Below are positions 26,341 through 35,030 of a stretch of 36,173 bases of DNA, one piece after another. Source of the stretch: Chloroflexota bacterium (GTDB lineage: Bacteria; Chloroflexota; UBA6077; JACCZL01); assembly GCA_030447245.1 (NCBI GenBank), contig JAUJPG010000043.1, forward strand, positions 1-36,173. The letters run 5' to 3'. Every line of letters begins with the position of its first letter. Position 1 is the first letter of the stretch. A program made the position numbers and the translations under genes. The notes beneath the pieces were generated by a model, which ran no database searches, was not told the origin of the DNA, and was given only the letters and a program-made list of their open reading frames with translations.

Positions 26341-27507
26341 ATGAAGCGTCTACTGACACGTAGTGCGGCGGCATTCGCCCTGCTGATGCTCGCGGCCGGC
26401 CCGGGCCCGGTCCGGGCGGATCACAACGGCGAGGACGAGCGGCCAGACCTGAAGATCGAGATCGTCGGCTTCTCGAACCCGAACTACATGGGCCCGCTGA
26501 AGGTCCGGGTGACCAACGTGGGCAATTGGTGGGCCTCGGAGACCGAGGCGACCGTCGAGACGGTGTCGCCGACGCCGGGCAACGTGTTCAAGACGCGTGT
26601 CCCGGACCTGGATCCGAAGCAGGAGCCCCAGGGACCGACCCCCTACATGTTTGAGTTCCCGTACACCCTGGCGGCCGCCTGCAAGGGGCACGTGATCAAG
26701 GTCAGCCTCTCGACCGCCGTGGACTGGAAGGGGGACGAGGAGTCCAATCTCGGCAACAACGTGGACCAGCGCGAGGTCTGCCCGGCGAAGTCCCAGGCGG
26801 GCGTCGAGGTGCCCGAGCACCTGCGGCCCGGCACGCACACCCTGGCGCTGCAGGTGGGCCCGTCGTTGCAGCGGTCCGCCGGCAAGGGCTGGACCCATAA
26901 GGACATCTTCGGCAACGTCACGCTCAGCTGCAGCCCAGGTGGGCTGACGGCCCCGGCGGTGGACTTCTGGGTCGGCTGGGGGCAGATCGAGCTCGACGGC
27001 GATCCCTGCTTTGCGGGCGTCGAGCAGGCCGCGGTCCGCTTCGACGAGGGGCTCCTGAATCAAGCCCAGAACAAGACCATCGACCGGGCTGTGCTGACCT
27101 ACGACGAGGCCGAGGGCCAGGGATGCACGCAGAATCCCTGCTGGAGTAGCGGGACTGGGGCGCCGCAGCCGAAGCCCGACGGCTGCGTCGGGGTGCTCGG
27201 GATGCCGACGGTGGACTGGATCAACGTCCCGCCGCCCGGCCTAATCCCATACACGACTCCCCCGGGGATTCGGCGGGTCACGCCCCGCGAGTGGGACGTG
27301 ACCGGAGCGTACCGCGACCAGTACGAGCGGAACGCACCGCTTGGCGGCTCACCGCCTCCGCCCTTCGGCTTCCTCCTGGCGGGCTCGCTCTCCCTCGACC
27401 AGCTCACCGCCGAGGACAACACCAACTGCCATTCGTGGATCTCGAACATCCGCCTGCACGTCACCTACACCGTCTATCCTGACGGGCCAGGTCCCATCGT
27501 GCGTTGA
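26341..27507 (+). CDS. secreted protein of unknown family with CARDB-like N-terminal part
   Basis: 388 aa, Sec signal peptide: MKRLLTR, hydrophobic AAAFALLMLAAG, cleavage probably after A28 (VRA-D). The first mature part (about 35-150) alternates short beta-strands (DLKIEIVGFS, KVRVTNVGNWWASETEATVE, HVIKVSLSTAVDW) with SNLGNNVDQ, in the manner of CARDB/Ig-like cell-surface domains. The second part (about 165-385) is rich in Cys, Trp and Pro and ends in NIRLHVTYTVYPDGPGP; I recognise no family. The mature chain has several Cys, which could form disulfides. GGAGG six bases before the ATG. A strong hairpin terminates it 86 bases after the stop. It has no LPxTG or membrane anchor of its own. Confidence 0.82.
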   Translation: MKRLLTRSAAAFALLMLAAGPGPVRADHNGEDERPDLKIEIVGFSNPNYMGPLKVRVTNVGNWWASETEATVETVSPTPGNVFKTRVPDLDPKQEPQGPTPYMFEFPYTLAAACKGHVIKVSLSTAVDWKGDEESNLGNNVDQREVCPAKSQAGVEVPEHLRPGTHTLALQVGPSLQRSAGKGWTHKDIFGNVTLSCSPGGLTAPAVDFWVGWGQIELDGDPCFAGVEQAAVRFDEGLLNQAQNKTIDRAVLTYDEAEGQGCTQNPCWSSGTGAPQPKPDGCVGVLGMPTVDWINVPPPGLIPYTTPPGIRRVTPREWDVTGAYRDQYERNAPLGGSPPPPFGFLLAGSLSLDQLTAEDNTNCHSWISNIRLHVTYTVYPDGPGPIVR

Positions 27508-27592
27508 TGCCGCGATGCGGATCGACGCTATCAAGCTCGAGGTGAAGGATACCGTTCCGTAGATTCGGAGCGTTGCACCTGGGGCAACCGCG

Positions 27593-27626
27593 TGACCGCC
27601 GGTCGGGGATTCCCGACCGGCGGTCA
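27593..27626 (+). terminator. 15-bp perfect hairpin after the secreted-protein gene
   Basis: TGACCGCCGGTCGGG and its exact complement flank the loop GATT. It lies 86 bases after the stop at 27507. The T tract is weak (TGTT). Between it and 27864 I see no gene. Confidence 0.7.
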
Positions 27627-27863
27627 TGTTCCGGGTCCACAGTCAGCGTCTACGGAGGCTGCACGGCGATGCTGCCCTGTCCCCACGCGCAGTGCAGGCC
27701 ATCACGCGTTCTATGTGGGACAAGCAGCCCCGCGTTCGTCGGCGCGTCGTGAACGGCCGGCGCTGATCACCCGGCTCTCTCGCGTCTAAGAGCGACGTGG
27801 CGCCCGGTCGAGGCTCCCTGCTTCAGCGAGGAGCTCCGACGGGGTTGACCGGGTAACGATCGC

Positions 27864-28801
27864 CTACATGCCACGGCGGCGGGCGACGAGCCCGACTCCG
27901 AGCAGGATGGTGCTGGCGGCCCCTAGTCCGACGAGGAGCCAGTTTCCGGCCTCACCCGTCCTCGGGAGCGCCCGCGGCGCCTGCACCGGGGCGGGCGCCG
28001 GGGACGGCTTCGGGGCGGGCGCGCCGGGCTTGGGCTGGGCGGCTGCCGGTTCGGCCTGCGCGGCGAGCGAGCTGACGGGGGCGCCGCGCGGGACGAACGT
28101 GGTCGTGACGAGCCGGGTCATCGAGCTGCCAGCGGTAGCGCCGTGGACCACCCCCCGGTTCTATCCAGTTATCGCCCGGCCTGATAGTTGTGGGTCATGC
28201 CCTCCATCATGAGCGTCACGCTCCTCGAGGGCGCTGGCCAGGTTGGGGCCTGGGTGAGTGTGCATCGGGACAATGGCGCCCGGCGCGACCTCAGTCATCC
28301 GCTGGACCACGTCCAACGGCGCGGCCAGGCTCGGCGCATCCATCCTGAATTGTGCGACTGTGGTTGGACCGGGTGGCGCGATCCTCTCGGCGCTTGCGGT
28401 CCCCACCACCGTGGTGGGGGCGGCGCCCTTTGGCAGCACGAAGCTGGCGACGACCCGAGCGACGGACGTGCCCTCGTTGCCCGGCCGCGTGCGGCTCGGC
28501 CGGGCTGTCGATCCACCCCTCGCCGACGCCGAATTTCTGATCAGTGCCGCCCATCCGCAGGGTCGCTTCGCCCGCGAGCACCGTGACGTAGGCCGGGCCG
28601 GCGTGAGTGTGGGCCGGCGTCCAGGCTCGGGCGCAAAGTCGAGCACGAGCTGGAGCAGCTCAGCCTCGGCCCGGCGAGTTGGCGGCCTCGAAGCGCTTCT
28701 CGACGACGGTGGACACCCCTGGCTGCTGGCCAAAAGCCATCGGCCGGGAGCGCCAGGCCGAGCGCGACGGCGATAGCCGCCCAAGCAGGTAGGCGGTTCA
28801 T
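27864..28801 (-). pseudogene. secreted double-cupin protein with LPxTG cell-wall anchor, broken by about seven frameshifts
   Basis: Following one coding stretch across frames from ATG 28801 gives a signal peptide (MNRLPAWAAIAVALGLALPA). Cupin 1 follows (WTPAHTHAGPAYVTVLAGE ... WIDSPAEPHAAG), then VARVVASFVLPKGAAPTTVV, cupin 2 (IVPMHTHPGPNLASALEG ... NWIEPG, VHGATAGSSM), a Pro/Ala/Lys spacer and LPRTG plus a membrane helix and RRRGM. The frame changes lie near 28731-28745, 28668-28674, 28627-28633, 28479-28483, 28221-28230, 28174-28178 and 28151-28156, mostly in G/C runs. The last stretch alone (27864-28151) reads cleanly. Repaired length is about 312 aa. Both cupins keep their HxH. Sortase would attach it to the wall. 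Real decay or consensus error cannot be told apart here. Confidence 0.72.
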
Positions 28802-29286
28802 GAACGCGACCTCCCCTTCAGAATCGTCGCCAGTCTACGCTCGGTCTGCTCGGCTGTCAAATTGCCGCGACTCGGAGACGCGGAGTGATTTCAGCTGGCC
28901 CGGCCCCTGCGTGTCCCGGCCGCTGGCGACCGCCTCGCTTGCAGCCGCCTGCCAGAACGCGTTCTATCTGTGACCGCCGTCGCTCTTGTCCAGGGACTCA
29001 CGGCCGGAGCCGTCAAGGGCTAGACGAAGGTCCGTCACCGCCTGATGCCGACCACTCGAGGGAAGGATGACCGCGGGCACAACCCGCACGAGCACGGGGC
29101 GACGTTCTAGCGTGCATGCCGCCCCGCTACGCCGCGACATACGTTGAACGCCAGCCGACAGGCGGGATCCCCTGACAAGGGGATCCCGCCCGTTCGCCGA
29201 CGTCTGGTAGGCACTCGTCGCTCGGGCAGTCCGTCTACTGCCCTCTGCGCCGCGCAACCCAGGTCACATGGACGTGGTCAAAACGA
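28802..29286. other. intergenic gap with a terminator hairpin
   Basis: 485 bases between the double-cupin start and the end of the lactonase-like gene on the same strand. Apart from the hairpin at 29161-29190 I see nothing supportable. The cupin gene's promoter should be here but no clear hexamers were found. Confidence 0.5.
29161..29190 (-). terminator. 13-bp perfect hairpin
   Basis: GGCGGGATCCCCT pairs exactly with AGGGGATCCCGCC around GACA. It lies about 97 bases beyond the stop of the minus-strand lactonase-like gene, so it probably ends that transcript. No T run follows. Confidence 0.6.
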
Positions 29287-30329
29287 CTATCTCGGCATCT
29301 GGGCCGGCGCGGACGCCATCCTGGATCGCTCACCAGGTGCCAGATGCAGCTCGGCGACGCTGTTCCGCCCGAACTGCCGGCTCGGGAAGCGCTGGAAGAT
29401 CGCCGGGTCGTGGCCCGGGATGATCGGCTCGCGTTGCCGCCGACTCGCTGCATCATCTCGTTCATCGCTTCGAGCTGAGTGACCTGGTTGCCCTGCCCAT
29501 ACCCGAGCGGGACGAACACGCCGGACTCCGCCCCATACTGTGGCGCCCCCTCGACGTTCGCGTACCAGTACATCGCGTCGCCCGGCGCACACCCACGTCC
29601 CAGACCCCATCCCGGATCGAGATGTACTGCGTGCCGAAGGTGTGGGTGTCGTGGGCAGGGTGAATGCTGATCCCCGGCACGACGTCTGCCATCTCTCCCT
29701 GGACCAGGGTCAGACGTCCCTCGATTGCCAGCTGGGTCGCGTCCATGAGGTCGGCAGGGTCGGCCGCGCTGGAGATCCAGCTCAGCTGTCGCGGCACCTG
29801 CAAGGCGTTCATCCAGGACGTGATCTCCCGCTCCTGAACGTAGACGCGGGCGTTGGGCCAGGCCCGCAGGTTCCCCATGTGGTCCCAGTGGGCATGTCCG
29901 ATGAAGATGTGCTGGACGTCGGCCGGGCTCATGCCGATCCTGGCAAGGACCACGTCCGGCGCCTCGGCATCGACGACCCCGAAGGCCTGGGCGAAGCGCG
30001 CGCCGTGCTCGGCGGCACGGAAGCCAACGTCGAACAGCGCGACGGTGTCCATGCCCTTGATGATCACGTAGACGAACGGCACTCTGGTCGTCCCGCGGTT
30101 GTGGGCGCCGTAGAGCATCCCGCTGACCGGGAACTGCGGGGCATTGGCGTACTCGAGCACCCAGATCGAGTACTCCGGTGCCTGCAGCGCATTCGCCGCT
30201 TGCGCTGGCGACTCGGTTGCGCCCGGTCACCTTCGCGCCCCACTGCGCCGCCAGCGGCGCCCGCCATCGTCGCGCCCTGATCAGGTTCCGCCGCGATACG
30301 CTCGATCCGCCAAGCTGCCACGCTCCCAT
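29287..30329 (-). pseudogene. Tat-exported metallo-beta-lactamase-fold hydrolase, N-acyl-homoserine-lactonase-like, frameshifted
   Basis: GGAGG precedes the ATG at 30329. The N-terminus MGAWQLGGSSVSRRNLIRA carries a Tat motif (SRRNLI). After shifts near 30270 and 30222 the enzyme begins: PEYSIWVLEYANAPQFPVSG, GAHNRGTTRVPFVYVIIKG, then GHAHWDHMG (HxHxDH) and DTHTFGTQY. A shift near 29590 leads to APGDAMYWYANVEGAPQYG and GVFVPLGYGQGNQV; another near 29435 leads to EPIIPGHDPAIFQRFPSR and the stop at 29287. All binuclear-zinc ligands of the AHL-lactonase type (HxHxDH, His, Asp, His) are present, but in different frames. Export by Tat would place it outside the membrane. The substrate may be any lactone. 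That the motifs are complete argues for recent damage or sequence error. Confidence 0.78.
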
Positions 30330-30385
30330 CGCCGACCTCCCGTGCGTTGTCGGCCGCGCCAGTCGCGACCGCTCATCACCGCCCG

Positions 30386-30923
30386 TCAATGTGTGTGGTG
30401 CCCGCCCTCGCTGCCCGACGGCACGTACTCCGGCCCCCAGAACGTCTCCCCGATCTCGCGCATCCGCTCGTTCGCGCGGCTCAACCGCTCGATAGCCGCG
30501 CTGATCCGCTCTCGTTCATCCCTCCAATTCTCGCGCGCCGTGGCGGCGCCCAGTTCGCCGACCGCCTCCCGCGCCGCGTCGATCGCTTCCAGGTAGTGGC
30601 GCGGTCGCTCGTCGGAGAGGGTGGCGTCCAGGCCACGCGCGCGCGGCCGCGGCGGCGTACGCGCGCTCCGCTTCCTCGAAGCGGCTCCGCAGCTCGTCAA
30701 GTGGCATACGCTCTTGTACGAACAGCAGCGTCGCCCCGGTCGTCACCAGGCTCGCCAGCTTGACGTCCTCGTGGATCGGGCCGAGGCCGCGCGCGAACGC
30801 CACCTCCCCCGCGTTGAGACCGTCGAGCAGCGCTCGGGCATCTACGTGGCCGTGGTGGCCATCACCGCCACCAGTGTGGTGGTGATGGCCATGGCTGTGC
30901 CCCGCGCGTATCGTCCCGCTCAT
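30386..30923 (-). pseudogene. His-rich helical protein, one frameshift
   Basis: The N-terminus is a His cluster (AGHSHGHHHHTGGGDGHHGH, residues 7-26). Long amphipathic helices follow (ALLDGLNAGEVAFARGLGPI, EDVKLASLVTTGATLLFVQE, ELRSRFEEAERAYAAA). The frame changes at about 30634-30646 within an alternating GC run. The other frame continues as GLDATLSDERPRHYLEAIDA, ENWRDERERISAAIERL, FWGPEYVP and ends GGHHTH. Repaired length is about 178 aa. There is no signal peptide, so it is probably cytoplasmic. The histidines at both ends suggest Ni, Zn or Co binding. No family recognised. It lies 56 bases upstream of the lactonase-like gene on the same strand, a likely operon. Confidence 0.65.
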
Positions 30924-31094
30924 CGCCTCAGGATGCCCCCAGGTGGCATGACGCCCAATCCGTCAGCATCGCCGCGAGCGGGCCGGCGACGGTCCGCGGT
31001 CCACGGGTGGACCGCCGACCCTGGCCTCACTGGGCGCCAGACTACCATGGGGTGGCGAGCGCGTCAAGCCGCGCTCGCCGCGGGCGACGCGGAT

Positions 31095-31123
31095 TTGACA
31101 AGGTAGCCAGCTAGGCGTATGTT
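31095..31123 (+). promoter_or_regulatory. sigma70-type promoter of the glycosyltransferase gene
   Basis: TTGACA, a 17-base spacer and TATGTT: a perfect -35, 4/6 in the -10 and ideal spacing. The -10 ends 30 bases before the TTG start of the glycosyltransferase gene. It is the best-looking promoter in the window. Confidence 0.7.
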
Positions 31124-31153
31124 GTCCCCGTTTCAGGCGCGGAGAGAAGATCT

Positions 31154-32383
31154 TTGAAGGCGTCGACGTTCGCACCGACGGCGGAGTCACTCCGTGTGTG
31201 CCTCGTGCTGGGCTACCGACCCAGCCCTGGTGGTGGAGGCACGGAGAAACATGTCTACGAGCTCACTCAGGGCCTCATAGCCCGTGGCGTCAGGGTCGAC
31301 GTCATGTGTGAGGACCGCGCATACCTGCCCGATCGACAGCACGATCTTCCCGTGCGATTCATCACGGTGGCACCTGGGTCGCTTGCAAACGACGGCTGGC
31401 TCGAGCGCTCCAGAGAGAAGTCCAGGCGCTTTGCCCAGGCCCTCGATCCGACGCGCTATGACGTGGTTCACGCCCACAACCACTATGGATTTGATATTGC
31501 GCTGAAGCTGGCAGGGCTCGAGCAACGGCCGGCGCTTGTGACCACCTTCCATCTCACGGCCGGTGGTTTGTTGAAGCGCTTTCGACAGCTCGGCCTTGGC
31601 GAACCCGACAACGCTCCGGTCGAGCGTGCGATTGCCGCGATGGAGTCAGCCGTAGCTCGGCTGTCCGATTGCTCGATCGCGGTTTCTCGGGGGGTCGCGC
31701 ACGAGGTTCAGTCCCTCTACGGGCAGCCACCCAACCGAGTCACCAGCGTCTACAACTGGTGCAATCCCGAAACCTTCACGTCCCACGACCTGCACGCTGC
31801 ACGCCGTCAGCTGGACCTCGATCCTGATGGCACATACCTGTTGTATATCGGCGAATTTCGATGGCATCGCGGCCGCCTCCTCGCGGAGGTTATGAGACAC
31901 CTGCCGTCCTGGGTCACGCTGCTCGCTATTCATCCAGAAGAGGACGCTCAGATTCGATCGGAGTTCGGCGATCGGGTCCGATGTGTGGGCTATGTGCCGC
32001 ACGACCGCATGGCGCTCCTCTATTCCGCCGCCGACCTGCAATGCTTCCCTGCCGTTTATGCCGGCTTCGGGCTGGTGCTGGCTGAAGGTATGGCGTGCGG
32101 CTGCCCGCCAGTCGTCTTCGACCTCCCAGCCATGAACGAAGTCGTGACGAAGGAAAGCGGCTACCTGGTGGGAGGTTACAGTGCCGAGGCGTACGCGGCT
32201 ACGCTGCTGCGTGCGCTGGATGAACGACGCGTGTCGCGAGAGGCGGCGAGGCGCCGGGCCCGCTCCTTCGAAATGCCACCCCAGATCGACACAGTTGTCA
32301 GCCTGTACCGGAGTGCAGCCGCCCAGGTCAGAGCGCGCACACCCGACGTGGTAAGGTCAGCGTCGGCTTCAACTATCGCCTAG
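31154..32383 (+). CDS. glycosyltransferase family 4 (GT-B)
   Basis: 409 aa from a TTG start with GGAGAG seven bases upstream. N-terminal acceptor domain: LGYRPSPGGGGTEKHVYEL (19-37), VVHAHNHYG (104-112) and VTTFHLTAGG. C-terminal donor domain: LLYIGEFRWHRG (229-240), GFGLVLAEGMACGCPPVVFD with E311. In the usual E-x7-E motif the first Glu is replaced by Ala303 (YAGFG), so retaining-type donor binding may be altered. It transfers an unknown sugar from a nucleotide donor, probably in exopolysaccharide or surface-glycan synthesis with the acyltransferase 70 bases downstream. Codon and base use are visibly less GC-rich than in the neighbours, and the gene is intact, unlike the three before it. Confidence 0.87.
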   Translation: MKASTFAPTAESLRVCLVLGYRPSPGGGGTEKHVYELTQGLIARGVRVDVMCEDRAYLPDRQHDLPVRFITVAPGSLANDGWLERSREKSRRFAQALDPTRYDVVHAHNHYGFDIALKLAGLEQRPALVTTFHLTAGGLLKRFRQLGLGEPDNAPVERAIAAMESAVARLSDCSIAVSRGVAHEVQSLYGQPPNRVTSVYNWCNPETFTSHDLHAARRQLDLDPDGTYLLYIGEFRWHRGRLLAEVMRHLPSWVTLLAIHPEEDAQIRSEFGDRVRCVGYVPHDRMALLYSAADLQCFPAVYAGFGLVLAEGMACGCPPVVFDLPAMNEVVTKESGYLVGGYSAEAYAATLLRALDERRVSREAARRRARSFEMPPQIDTVVSLYRSAAAQVRARTPDVVRSASASTIA

Positions 32384-32453
32384 GACGCCGAGCCAGTCGT
32401 CGATTTGCGGAAACACGAGCGAACTACACGAGGGTGGCGGAAAGGGGTAAAGC

Positions 32454-33125
32454 ATGAGACGTGTCATGAACCGTATTTCTCGTAGCCTCGCGGTCGCGTC
32501 CGTCGCGACTGCCGTCGTGGGACTCTCGAACCTCGCGGCCGGAAAAGGTGCGGGTCGCGATTCGTTGCAGGCACTCGCGGACAAGATTCCCTTCCCCCGC
32601 ATCAAAGATCCCATGGTGATCGACTATCTCCTGAACACCTTCGTGAACAACATTCCACTCGCCGACATCCGGATGGATCTGTATCGGAGGGCGGGCATCA
32701 AGGTGGATCCGACGAGCAACATCATGATGCACGCCTGGGTGCTCCAGGCACGCGGCATCACGATCGGCCCGAATTGCATCATTGGCCCGTTCACAACCCT
32801 GGACGGTCGCGGCGGACTGACCATCGGCAGAAACGTCAACATCGCCGGCGAAGTGCTCACGATCGGAGGTCACCACGTCGTGGATTCGGAAACGGCAGAG
32901 GGAATCGTCGGCAAAGTCGTGATCGAGGACAACGCCTGGGTTGCGATGCGAGCCACGATCCTGCCGGGGATCACGGTAGGCGAGGGCGCATATGTGGCTG
33001 CGGCTGCTCTAGTGAACCGCGACGTTGAGCCGTACACGCTTGTCGGAGGCGTGCCGGCAAGGAAGATCCGCGATCGTAGTCGCGACATCCGCTACACCCT
33101 GCACCACGCCCCCAACTGGGTCTAA
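32454..33125 (+). CDS. hexapeptide-repeat acyltransferase
   Basis: 223 aa. An N-terminal hydrophobic helix (about 13-30) may anchor it. A left-handed beta-helix follows at about 80-205, with repeated [IV]-G-x-x motifs (ITIGPNCIIGPFTTLD, LTIGRNVNIAGEVLTIGGHH, VVIEDNAWVAMRATILPGITVGEGAYVAAAALV). It ends in the classic VGGVPARKI. The His-His in GGHHVVD provides the usual catalytic base. Such enzymes acetylate sugars using acetyl-CoA, in capsule, EPS or LPS-like glycans. The gene is co-directional with the glycosyltransferase, with a GGAAAGGGG ribosome site. No further genes of a polysaccharide locus are seen; it may be a small insertion. Confidence 0.85.
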   Translation: MRRVMNRISRSLAVASVATAVVGLSNLAAGKGAGRDSLQALADKIPFPRIKDPMVIDYLLNTFVNNIPLADIRMDLYRRAGIKVDPTSNIMMHAWVLQARGITIGPNCIIGPFTTLDGRGGLTIGRNVNIAGEVLTIGGHHVVDSETAEGIVGKVVIEDNAWVAMRATILPGITVGEGAYVAAAALVNRDVEPYTLVGGVPARKIRDRSRDIRYTLHHAPNWV

Positions 33126-33514
33126 CGTGCTGTTCCTGAGCGCGCTTCTCGTCAGGACGTGCACGCCAGCCGTCTGAAGCGCGCGCCACCCTCCTGCCCC
33201 GGTCCTGGCGCGCGCCGGGTTGATGAGCGCACCAGGTGCTTCCGCGTTTGGCTGGACAGAGCTTCGCTTCGATGGCACCAGGCCACGTGCCAGTTCGCTG
33301 ATAACGGCGCCGCAGCCGCGGTTGATCCGACGGGCAAGCTGACGGTTCACGGCCGGATACACGCGGTCCAGGGGCTTCGTGAACACAGCGGCGCCTTCCC
33401 ACCGAGCACGGGTATTGGTCGACACTGCGCACGGTTTCGAGTACTCGGCGAGCCACTGGCGGACGTCAGTGGAGCGGGACCAATGCGCCACGCCGTCGAG
33501 TGGACCAGTCGCGC
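33126..33514. other. intergenic gap, nothing recognisable
   Basis: 389 bases between the acyltransferase and the convergent YihY-type gene. Frames on both strands are open but lack starts with ribosome sites and recognisable motifs. It marks the end of the less GC-rich segment. Confidence 0.4.
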
Positions 33515-34666
33515 TCAGCCCTTGCTGGTCGGCGGCGGTCCGCCCGTCAGCATCTTCCAGACGGCCGCGCTGGCCCTGTGCGCCACCAGGCCCCCCACGG
33601 CGTGCGAGCCGGAGACCAAGCCCGTCCAGAGGAGCTTCTTGACCCTGTTGCGCTTCCGGACCGGAGCATGCGCCGCGGCAGCCTTGCCGTTGGGCTGCGA
33701 CGTGGGCGACGGGCCCCGTGCGGTCCGCTGACCCTGTGCCGCCCGTTCGACCGTCTCTTCGTGGGCGATCCCCTGCTTGGCCCTTGCCTCTTCGGTGACC
33801 TGTACGGCACTCTCATCGGGCACGATCCGCGAGCCGTACTTGCGGGCGTAGGCCTGGGTGAACTCGGCGCCGAAGAAGAGGATCTGCGCCGAGTAGTAGA
33901 CCCAGATCAGCAGGATCAGCAGCGAGCCGGCCGCCCCGTAAGTCGAGCCGACGCCGGCGTTGCCCAGGTACAGGCCGATCAGCAGCTTGCCGACGGTGAA
34001 CAGCAGCGCGGTGGCGGCCGCGCCGATCCAGACGTCGCTCCAGGAGATCTCCACGTCCGGCAGCACCTTGTAGATGGCGGCGAACAGCAGGGTGATGACA
34101 GCGAAGGAGATCGCGGCGTTCACGACCGGCCAGAGGACATCAGCCGCCGGCAGCAGGGTGTTGAAGAAGTTGCCCAGGGCGGACAGCGCCGCGCTGAGGA
34201 CCAGCGAGACGAGTAGCAGGAAGGCGATGCCCAGCACCATCGTCATCGACAGGAACCGCTTCTTGAGGGTCGCCATGATCCCGGCGCCCGGCTTCGGCGC
34301 AACCTCCCAGATCGTGTTGAGGGCATCCTGAAGCTGGGCGAACAGGTTCGAAGCGCTCCAGAGCAGGGTCCCGATCCCGATGATCGCCGAGATGGTGCTG
34401 GCCCCCGACTGCCGGGAGTTCGCGATGGCGGTCTCGACCGCGCGCGCCGCGTCGGCGCCGAGGAGGCCCTCGAGCTGGGCGAAGACCTGGCCGCTGGCGG
34501 CCTCCTCGCCGAAGACGAAGCCCGCGACCGCGATCGCGATCAGCAGCAGCGGCGCGATCGCGAAGGCCGTGTAGTAGGCCAGCGCGGCCGCCAGCCGCGA
34601 CGCCTTGTCCTCGCTCCAATCGGTGTAGGTGGTCTTGAGCAGGTCGAAAGCTGCGCCCAGGCTCAT
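33515..34666 (-). CDS. YihY/virulence factor BrkB family membrane protein
   Basis: 383 aa. The N-terminus has the family signature: TYTDWSEDKASRLAAALAYYTAFAIAPLLLIAIAV (about 14-48). About six membrane segments fall within the first 280 residues. GILWSASNL-like GTLLWSASNLFAQLQDALN and GAAGSLLILLIWVYYSAQILFFGAEFTQ are also typical. The last roughly 100 residues are a polar, Pro/Ala/Lys-rich cytoplasmic tail with a C-terminal hydrophobic stretch (LWTGLVSGSHAVGGLV). GGGAGGAC about 7 bases before the ATG. The molecular role is unknown in the family (old annotation as RNase BN was wrong). It is divergent from the channel gene. Confidence 0.9.
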   Translation of the reverse strand: MSLGAAFDLLKTTYTDWSEDKASRLAAALAYYTAFAIAPLLLIAIAVAGFVFGEEAASGQVFAQLEGLLGADAARAVETAIANSRQSGASTISAIIGIGTLLWSASNLFAQLQDALNTIWEVAPKPGAGIMATLKKRFLSMTMVLGIAFLLLVSLVLSAALSALGNFFNTLLPAADVLWPVVNAAISFAVITLLFAAIYKVLPDVEISWSDVWIGAAATALLFTVGKLLIGLYLGNAGVGSTYGAAGSLLILLIWVYYSAQILFFGAEFTQAYARKYGSRIVPDESAVQVTEEARAKQGIAHEETVERAAQGQRTARGPSPTSQPNGKAAAAHAPVRKRNRVKKLLWTGLVSGSHAVGGLVAHRASAAVWKMLTGGPPPTSKG

Positions 34667-35030
34667 AGTCGGGTCCTCCCGTACGGTGAGGCTGGCCCCC
34701 GCTGCGACCTCCGTCTGGCCGGCGCTCCCACCACGACGCGCGGCAGGAAGTGTGCCGGCTGCTTCCTCGAATCAGCTACTCCGAGATGCCGTCCCGGGTA
34801 GGGCAGTTCCCGGGGTGCGATCGCGCCCCCTCCAGCGCAGCGTGCCCTCAAGCGTCCGCTCTCACCCGCCAGGGGTCTCGCGCCCGTCGCTCATCTCAAT
34901 GCATGAAGAGTGCGAACCAGCCAGTTCCGTGGTCCGACGGCAGCTCCGCTCGGCCCCGCCTGTGGTACGTATCGTGCCACCCCCGCTGGAGCCCGAGACC
35001 ACGACTGGCATCCCGCGAGAGCATCAGCCG
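34667..35030. other. divergent intergenic region
   Basis: 364 bases between the YihY-type gene and the channel gene, transcribed away from each other. The channel frame stays open through it, but that sequence is Ser/Pro/Arg-rich and unlike the family. No clear promoter pair seen. Confidence 0.4.

Noticed and set aside
27864..28151. LPRTG protein as a separate 95-aa gene
   Set aside because: It has no signal peptide or ribosome site, and its N-terminal residues (VHGATAGSSM) continue the second cupin in the neighbouring frame.
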